Part shown: in pieces, positions 58,595-64,000 of the stretch
Numbering within the stretch: the first letter of the stretch is position 1
How the letters are laid out: each line of letters starts with the position of its first letter
NCBI GenBank assembly: GCA_037576195.1
Contig: CM075101.1
Coordinates: 39,122,001-39,186,000, forward strand
Origin: Phytoseiulus persimilis
Lineage: Eukaryota > Arthropoda > Arachnida > Mesostigmata > Phytoseiidae
Length of the DNA: 64,000 nt
Reading direction: 5' to 3'
Notes under the pieces: model-generated
The model's input: the letters and a program-made list of their open reading frames with translations, nothing else
Database searches by the model: none
What the model was told of the DNA's origin: nothing
Made by a program: the position numbers and the translations under genes

Positions 58595-61500
58595 TCACGC
58601 TAGTGGTCTTCCGTCTCCGAGGCTTCCGCCGGTGATTTCGAGAGTTTTGTAAATATCGAGTGCTTCACCTTCCCCGATTCCGTAACCCGTTTTGAGCCCG
58701 TGAGGGTTTGAAGGTGTAACACAGTCGTCAGTGACTTCCTTACGCAGAGCTTTATCGACATCGACCGCACTGAAAAACGCAACCCCGTAGGGAAGATCGT
58801 GCATTCCAACGCAGGACGCGAAGAAGGCCCTCACGTGGAGATTCGTGATATGCAGGGCCAAAGCAGCCTGGTACCGCTGTTCGGACCGGACCATGAACCG
58901 AACTTCGTCATGTATCGTCACCACGAGTCGTCCGTCGATCCCGAACTTGTCGAACAGGTACCTCATCGACAGCAGCATCAGATGCAGATAATCGACCGCG
59001 GAGCTTTGGACGATCCAGTTTACCCGTGACGTCATATACTGTGTGTCCACAACGTCTGGTTCGAGTGCTCTTGAGATCCTAGCTCTGAGGAAGGGTGTTC
59101 TAGGATTCTTGCTGCTGGCGTGTTCTTCCAACTTGTTGAACATGTGAGACTCAGTTCCATCGATCCACTTGCCTTCTTTTCGAATGCCCTTCGTTTCCCT
59201 GAACATGGCCTGTGCGAGTTTCCTCGCTCCAACGTCGTCTAACGTGGGGTCAAACTCTTTCAGGATACGAGCCGCGAACTTCTGACCGGCTCCATACAGC
59301 CTAGCGTAGTTGAGAATTTTGGCCTGATCCCGTGAGCAGTGGACAGTTTTAGCTGTGCGGGAATGCATATCTGTGCCATCTGACTTTTTACCCTGGAGAG
59401 TCATCCATCCGAACGCAGTGTTCCCGTGAATGCGACCAAATGAAGCATCGCCGATCAAGGACGCTATCCAAAGCTCTTCAGAGTCCACATCTGCACCAAC
59501 GAAATGATAACCTTCGGGAGCCTGAACCATTGCTTTGAATTCGGAGCCAACTCGGTCTTTCTTTGCGTTACTCGCTGTCAGCCAGGTTTTTTCTACAGCC
59601 CGGCGACTAACAGTGCCGGCTGGTATGATTCTTGGAAGGATCGCGGCTTGTTCTGCTGAGGACCAGACGACCATCTGTTCTTTGATTCGTTCCCGGGAAT
59701 TTTTCCAGTAAGATGTCTCCTTGCTCATTTTCAGAAGTACGTTCGCACTCCTGTACTCATCAGAACGTAGAATGTTGCCCTCGAATTTCCCGATGAAATC
59801 CTTCGAGAGAGGGTTGCCCACGTTCAGATCGTTCCCATTCTTGTGAGGTAGTTTGCGAAACAGTATTCCGTCAGTCAATTTTATGTAAACAGGGGATGAG
59901 GTAGTTTTCCGGGCTTGATTTGTCGCGGACAACTTATTCAGCTTTTTGTGCTCGAACATGATATCTGCCATAATTTGAGCTGATTCCTGGAGATTACTTC
60001 CCGTCACTGGCGGCATGCGACTTGCTTGCGGGTCCTGGCAGTCGCCCACTTGGCTCCGGTCGCCCGATTTGAGTAGCGACTCCATATCAACTATTTCTCC
60101 TCGACTGTGCTCGATAAGCTTGGCATACTCGGCGATGGGAAAGTTCTCCATTGAAGCACTCCCGAGAAATTTGATGAGCTCGGCTCTCTCTCGGGTTTCT
60201 GGCACGAGGTATCCCCAACCGTGCTCTACGCGAAAAAGCAGAGGATAGCCATCCCACATTATTTTCAACAGACTCGGTATGCATCTCTTCTGTGTGGAAG
60301 TGTTCCACGGGCCGTATTCCCAATCCAGGTACTCAAAAATATTCGACGGTGGTCTTTCGCACAGCTCGGTGTACCACAACGGGTACCCGCACAGGAAAGG
60401 CTGGCGTACCTGGAGCGAGTTCTCCAAATTCAAAGATCCCACCGTTCGTGGAGGTTTCTGAGAATTTTTCCTCAATTTGATTCGCTTGGTAGACCAATCC
60501 AAATCTTGCAACCAAACGTCGCGCTTGTAGGCGCCGTTCTGTAGCTGTCTGCATGACTTGTTAGCTACTTTGTGAAGGATCGAGTGTATTTCAGATACGA
60601 CGTCGTTGTACGCATTTTCTGATTCCTTGATGAACCGCACCCAGTTGCCATCCACCGGAAGGTATGACGTGAGCATTTCCATCAGCCCGAATAGACTCGC
60701 TTTGTGAGGCAATCTCTCCTTGAAAAGAGGGAAAACTTCGAGAAGAACCTTATGCGTCGCTGAAACATCGTCAAAGCAGTAGCGCATGAGGTTTTGAAAA
60801 TCAGCCCGAACATCGTCGGAAGTGCCTTTTTCGAAGGTTTTCCTCAAATCTTTCTCAAGCTTAGCCACTGGTTCTCCGTAAAGTTCGTGGACGTCCGCGA
60901 GGTTGTTCAGCGACGAAACATCGCTCCACGGTCCGAGGGAATCAGGCTTTGGATTTTTTTTGTGAGACATGGTCTTGATCTTCTGGTCACTCGTTTGGCC
61001 CGACACGCAAACGTGCAAAGATAATGTATCCAAAAACCGAGTCTTCGAGCATTTCAGATTATACTGTTCTCTGATGTAAGAACGATCGAAGCCAACATTG
61101 TGACCGACAACGACTGTCTCCTTCTCTGGAGCGAAGCCCAATGGAATCAGCTGATCCGGGGTGATTCGCTCGACACGATGATCTCGGCCTTCCACGAGAG
61201 CGTTTGAACACCACGAGTACCAATGGGAGTCTGTGAGTGCAACAGCGAGAGCAGGAAGCCCGCCTTCCGTGACCATGGTTTCCACGTCGAATACCACAGC
61301 GTTTCCGGCTGGCGCATCCACTCGCGCAAAGCTTTCACCGTCCACCGAGTACTGAACCCAGCCCCCAACGAAGGCAAAATTTTTCGGTATCACAGGAGGT
61401 CGGGTCGAAAGAAGTGAGTGAATGGCTTTCTCATAGGGTTCACAGTACTCTTCAGCGATCCGCTCAAAATGTTCGATAACAGAGTTCCCTTCCAACACCG

Positions 61501-61750
61501 GCAGTTTCAACGAGTCCACCTCGGGCAGGCGATCCGCTTCCTTCGACCAGAGACCATGTTTCTTCAAATGGTCTTCAATTTTTTTCAGTTTCTCTCTATC
61601 GGTGCCCTCGCTCGTTCCCTGAGCCAGGGGGAACACTTCTCCCCGGAGCCGCTGCGGCAACATCTGTATCCCGACCTCATTTTTGCGCGTGAAAAAACAC
61701 GTCCTGACAAGTATCCTCCGCAGCGATCGCGCTCGTCGTGCAACGAGCAT
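58595..61750 (-). CDS. POLG: Mitochondrial DNA polymerase gamma, catalytic subunit
   Basis: An uninterrupted frame of 1051 residues (human POLG has 1239). It replicates and proofreads mitochondrial DNA. The exonuclease motifs are intact: Exo I VVFDVET (Asp155, Glu157), Exo II VVGHNVGFDRSYIREQY, Exo III YCFDDVSATHK. The polymerase motifs are intact too: A, HFVGADVDSEELWIASLIGD; B, MHSRTAKTVHCSRDQAKILN with YARLYGAG; C, VVTIHDEVRF. The C-terminus (VAFFSAVDVDKALRKEV, TPSNP, YGIGEGEALDIYKTLE) matches human closely. Start: ATG 61750 gives a basic, Ser/Arg-rich import signal (MLVARRARSLRRILVRTCFF). The frame is open up to an ATG at 61837, but that part contains acceptor-like TTTCCTCAG and is probably 5' intron or leader. 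Compared with human, the segment between TKGIR and GTESHMFN is about 45 residues shorter, as is part of the spacer. POLG genes usually have many introns; none is needed here. Drosophila name: tamas. Confidence 0.97.
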   Translation of the reverse strand: MLVARRARSLRRILVRTCFFTRKNEVGIQMLPQRLRGEVFPLAQGTSEGTDREKLKKIEDHLKKHGLWSKEADRLPEVDSLKLPVLEGNSVIEHFERIAEEYCEPYEKAIHSLLSTRPPVIPKNFAFVGGWVQYSVDGESFARVDAPAGNAVVFDVETMVTEGGLPALAVALTDSHWYSWCSNALVEGRDHRVERITPDQLIPLGFAPEKETVVVGHNVGFDRSYIREQYNLKCSKTRFLDTLSLHVCVSGQTSDQKIKTMSHKKNPKPDSLGPWSDVSSLNNLADVHELYGEPVAKLEKDLRKTFEKGTSDDVRADFQNLMRYCFDDVSATHKVLLEVFPLFKERLPHKASLFGLMEMLTSYLPVDGNWVRFIKESENAYNDVVSEIHSILHKVANKSCRQLQNGAYKRDVWLQDLDWSTKRIKLRKNSQKPPRTVGSLNLENSLQVRQPFLCGYPLWYTELCERPPSNIFEYLDWEYGPWNTSTQKRCIPSLLKIMWDGYPLLFRVEHGWGYLVPETRERAELIKFLGSASMENFPIAEYAKLIEHSRGEIVDMESLLKSGDRSQVGDCQDPQASRMPPVTGSNLQESAQIMADIMFEHKKLNKLSATNQARKTTSSPVYIKLTDGILFRKLPHKNGNDLNVGNPLSKDFIGKFEGNILRSDEYRSANVLLKMSKETSYWKNSRERIKEQMVVWSSAEQAAILPRIIPAGTVSRRAVEKTWLTASNAKKDRVGSEFKAMVQAPEGYHFVGADVDSEELWIASLIGDASFGRIHGNTAFGWMTLQGKKSDGTDMHSRTAKTVHCSRDQAKILNYARLYGAGQKFAARILKEFDPTLDDVGARKLAQAMFRETKGIRKEGKWIDGTESHMFNKLEEHASSKNPRTPFLRARISRALEPDVVDTQYMTSRVNWIVQSSAVDYLHLMLLSMRYLFDKFGIDGRLVVTIHDEVRFMVRSEQRYQAALALHITNLHVRAFFASCVGMHDLPYGVAFFSAVDVDKALRKEVTDDCVTPSNPHGLKTGYGIGEGEALDIYKTLEITGGSLGDGRPLA

Positions 61751-62421
61751 CACAGCATTCTTATCCTGCGGGAGAGACCGGAGAATAATGTGGCCTTCTG
61801 AGGAAACACAGCGTTCGGACTGAGGAAAATAGAGCATACGAGCGGTTGAGATTGACCGGCCCGGTTCGATACCGCTCGCGCGACCAAATCCATGATCAGA
61901 CCTGCCGTGAAAGGCTGCTCTTCACTCAGGAAGAATCTGGGGGATGTGTGCTCACCTTTAAGTGAAATTTCGGCTTCTATCGAGCATGCAGCACAAATTA
62001 TTACATCCCCACACGCGCACACGCCATGAGTGAGAGCGCTAAACAATATCTTCATAGAAGCTTCGCTCGCTCGAGTCCTCAAGGGACTCGATCACCTGTG
62101 AATGAGTCGAGTCTGCTGTCTTCCAGACTGTCTCATTGCTCAGACGTCTGATCCTCAGCTGAATCACATCAGACTGCGACTGAAGTACGATACCTTGGAC
62201 CATATCGGCAGGGGAAAAGAGAGGCGGGACAGATCAGCTGATGTCAAGAAGCTTCTCTGCTGCTCTTGAGACTGTCAGGAGAATCCCAAACATAACGAAG
62301 CTCCTCTTCCGCTGCTGGAATCATTTGTTCTTTTGAGAATCGAAGTGCTGCATCGATCGATGTTTCGTGGAAATCCGATTGCCTCGGTCGGTCTCTTCAG
62401 TGATGTGACTATGTGAGCTCC
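61751..62421. promoter_or_regulatory. Shared upstream region, POLG / CRAMP1
   Basis: Start codons of POLG (minus) and cramped (plus) diverge across 671 bp. The region must contain both promoters. No TATA box is seen. Acceptor-like sequences just above the POLG ATG suggest a 5' untranslated intron. Confidence 0.5.
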
Positions 62422-64000
62422 ATGGAATCTTCAAACAAGAAGGAGGAGGAGAAAATAGGTACTCCTACAGCGCAACGGGTCAGCGGCCGATGCATCAAAA
62501 GACCTCGCAAAGATGATGACACAAACAACAGTCCCAAAGTGAGTTTTCGATTGTTCAACGAGCTCCGTGCTCAGTCAGCCGTCTTCTCTGAATGAGTTCG
62601 TGGTGATTCCTGACGGAACAGCTCTAGATATCATTGCTCGCCAGAATCAGTGGCGTCTCTGAGAGCATGGCGTCGGATGTCCTTTAAGATGCAATGGTGA
62701 ATTACTTAATGAACTCGCTCATTGCTCTGTCTCATCAAATCACCACACAATATAGGTAGGAGTCAGATATGTCTGAGGAGGTGTTTGGAAGGGTCAATAG
62801 CTCAACAGATTCGCGAAACAACTACGCAGTTCGGAAGCATCGAATGTTCTCAACCTCACCAGCCGTACAAGATCATTGATCTCACTTTGCAATGGCGCCT
62901 TTCGCGGGCCGCCAAAAAGCACAGGTCCTCGTTCGGACTCCGAATGGGCGTTTCATATGCCAAATCTCGACAATATTTTGTTTGAAATGCCCGTGCCGAA
63001 GTCAAGCTCAAACTATCTAGAATCTCTGCGATGCTCTCCCGAAGATGTGCAACGGGCGATAGTATTGTCAAGCTCATGGAACGGATCTGTTAACAAGTAA
63101 TATCAGTCATGACCGTAATGAATGCTGAATCATTTACAAGCGGATTATTGTTGCGATGAAGTTCGACATCTAGTCACCGATAAGGAAGTGAATGTCGTGC
63201 TACCAGATAACCTTAGTCACTGTTGCCACTCTCATTCGACAGCATTTCTGGTGTGCAACCTTTTCGCAGACTCCGATCCCATGCTGCGGGCAATGAGCTG
63301 CCTTTTTGATGATTCGTCAAGATATCTATCTCTCGGCAGAGAAGAGTACCCTATGTCGAAGTCCATCGAGAACTCGACTGGCACGAAGTCTGCAGTGGAG
63401 CATATAACTTGGGTTGTCCTCTCGTGGAGATACCCCAGCCGATTATGTGGCCTCCATTTGTTTTTCATAAACTGCTCGGCTTGCAGGTTTGTGTGCGGCG
63501 ACTGCAACATCATCAGCAACAACAACAGCAAGGGCAGCAACCTCAACAGCAGCATCATCAGCAGCAACAAGGACAACAACAAATCCAGCAGCAAAGCAAC
63601 CATCCACACCACCAAGATGGCTCAGTCACCAACCCTGTTTCGAGTCCCAAGTCGACGAATCCTGAGAAGACTCGTCGATCATGGGATCTGTGGACACACG
63701 AATCCAAAAACTGGTTCTTTGACGCACTCTGTGAATTCGGCAAAGATTTCGATGCCATCTATAACAGCATGGCCGCGAAAAGTCGCAAAAGTAAAACTCA
63801 AGGCGACATCGCATTCAAGAATAAAGATCAGGTCCGGTATTTCTATTACCGGACGTGGCACAAAGTCTCAAAGGCCTTGGGGGACCTCGGCGAAACGAAG
63901 AAGAGCGTGCAGGAGATATACGGTCTCGTCAACTACTCGGAGATGAGGAAAAAAATTGGTTTCAAAGCTTTGAACCCCACGAACGCACCTCGTCTATTGG
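62422..64000 (+). CDS. crm: Cramped/CRAMP1 chromatin regulator, 5' part
   Basis: Exon 1 is 62422-62538 (39 codons, MESSNKKEEEKIGTP start, ending AAA/GTGAGT in phase 0). Exon 2 starts at 63487 after CGGCTTGCAG and stays open to the window edge. The protein runs off the window at about residue 210. Exon 2 begins with a Gln/His-rich tract, then from residue about 95 a SANT/Myb-like domain: RRSWDLWTHESKNWFFDAL, EFGKDFDAIYNSM, NKDQVRYFYYRTWHKVSKAL and YGLVNYSEMRKKIG. These match human CRAMP1 RRQWESWSTEDKNTFFEGL, HGKDFEAIQNNI, KNKEQVRHFYYRTWHKI and LRKKIGG. Cramped is a nuclear protein that acts with Polycomb-group regulation in flies and is needed for linker-histone gene expression. The 274-codon frame at 63122-63946 is an out-of-frame shadow. 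An extra small exon in the 950-bp intron cannot be excluded. The rest of the gene lies beyond 64 kb. Confidence 0.93.
63502..63618 (+). repeat. CAG/CAA/CAT repeat coding Gln/His tract
   Basis: Impure trinucleotide repeat at the start of CRAMP1 exon 2, in the frame giving Gln with interspersed His and Gly. CAA interruptions make it less prone to slippage. Confidence 0.85.

Noticed and set aside
63122-63946. 274-codon plus-strand frame
   Set aside because: Out of frame with the CRAMP1 exon it overlaps; the CRAMP1 frame has clear family similarity.
13934-64000. JmjC or KDM6 zinc-binding exons downstream of the UTX-like gene
   Set aside because: None of the open frames on the plus strand resembles the JmjC core, so no full-length UTX gene could be built in this window.
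1-64000. tRNA, rRNA, CRISPR, transposons and virus-derived elements
   Set aside because: No cloverleaf with a B-box, no reverse transcriptase, integrase, transposase or capsid-like frame, and no regular spaced repeats were seen by eye; short or diverged non-coding elements could still be missed.

Overview
This is a stretch of animal nuclear DNA. The genes have spliceosomal introns with GT/AG ends, AATAAA polyadenylation signals on both strands, and no bacterial gene packing. Base composition is near 50% GC and CpG is not depleted. The gene set (a Vax-type homeobox gene, a Methuselah-like receptor, starvin/BAG3, cramped, tamas/POLG) points to an arthropod. Vax is known to be absent from Drosophila, and introns are mostly short, so I infer a chelicerate, perhaps a parasitiform mite. 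That assignment is inference; no species can be proved from the sequence alone.

Layout. 1-7.3 kb: no gene I can support. 7.3-8.1 kb (+): intronless BTB-BACK gene. 9.5-11.5 kb (-): ATRIP-like checkpoint gene, divergent from 12.4-13.9 kb (+), an intronless gene encoding only the TPR part of UTX/KDM6. 17.2-18.6 kb (-): unrecognised Tyr/Gln-rich gene. 21.2-24.7 kb (-): BAG3/starvin co-chaperone, four exons. 30.2-32.0 kb (-): Methuselah-like seven-transmembrane receptor, with possible ectodomain exons to 33.5 kb. 37.3-38.1 kb (-): Vax-type homeobox gene. 41.8-44.5 kb (-): coding-like exons of unknown genes. 46.0-50.1 kb (-): long mucin-like type I membrane protein built on Ser-Glu-Ala-Pro repeats. 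51.4-52.2 kb (-): one long unrecognised reading frame. 53.3-53.8 kb (+): POP7/Rpp20. 55.7-56.8 kb (-): ER cyclophilin B. 57.8-61.8 kb (-): tight tandem pair MRPL54 and POLG. 62.4 kb to the window edge (+): start of cramped/CRAMP1, divergent from POLG.

Functional themes. Genome maintenance and chromatin: ATRIP, UTX-TPR, CRAMP1, POLG. Mitochondrial expression and replication: POLG immediately upstream of MRPL54 on one strand. Protein folding and stress: BAG3/starvin and cyclophilin B; the latter has a TATA box and an unfolded-protein-response-type octamer just upstream. Exon joins were chosen by matching splice-site phase and reading frame by eye. No transcript data were available, so first exons of several genes remain open. 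I saw no retroelement, virus-derived element, tRNA, rRNA or CRISPR array.
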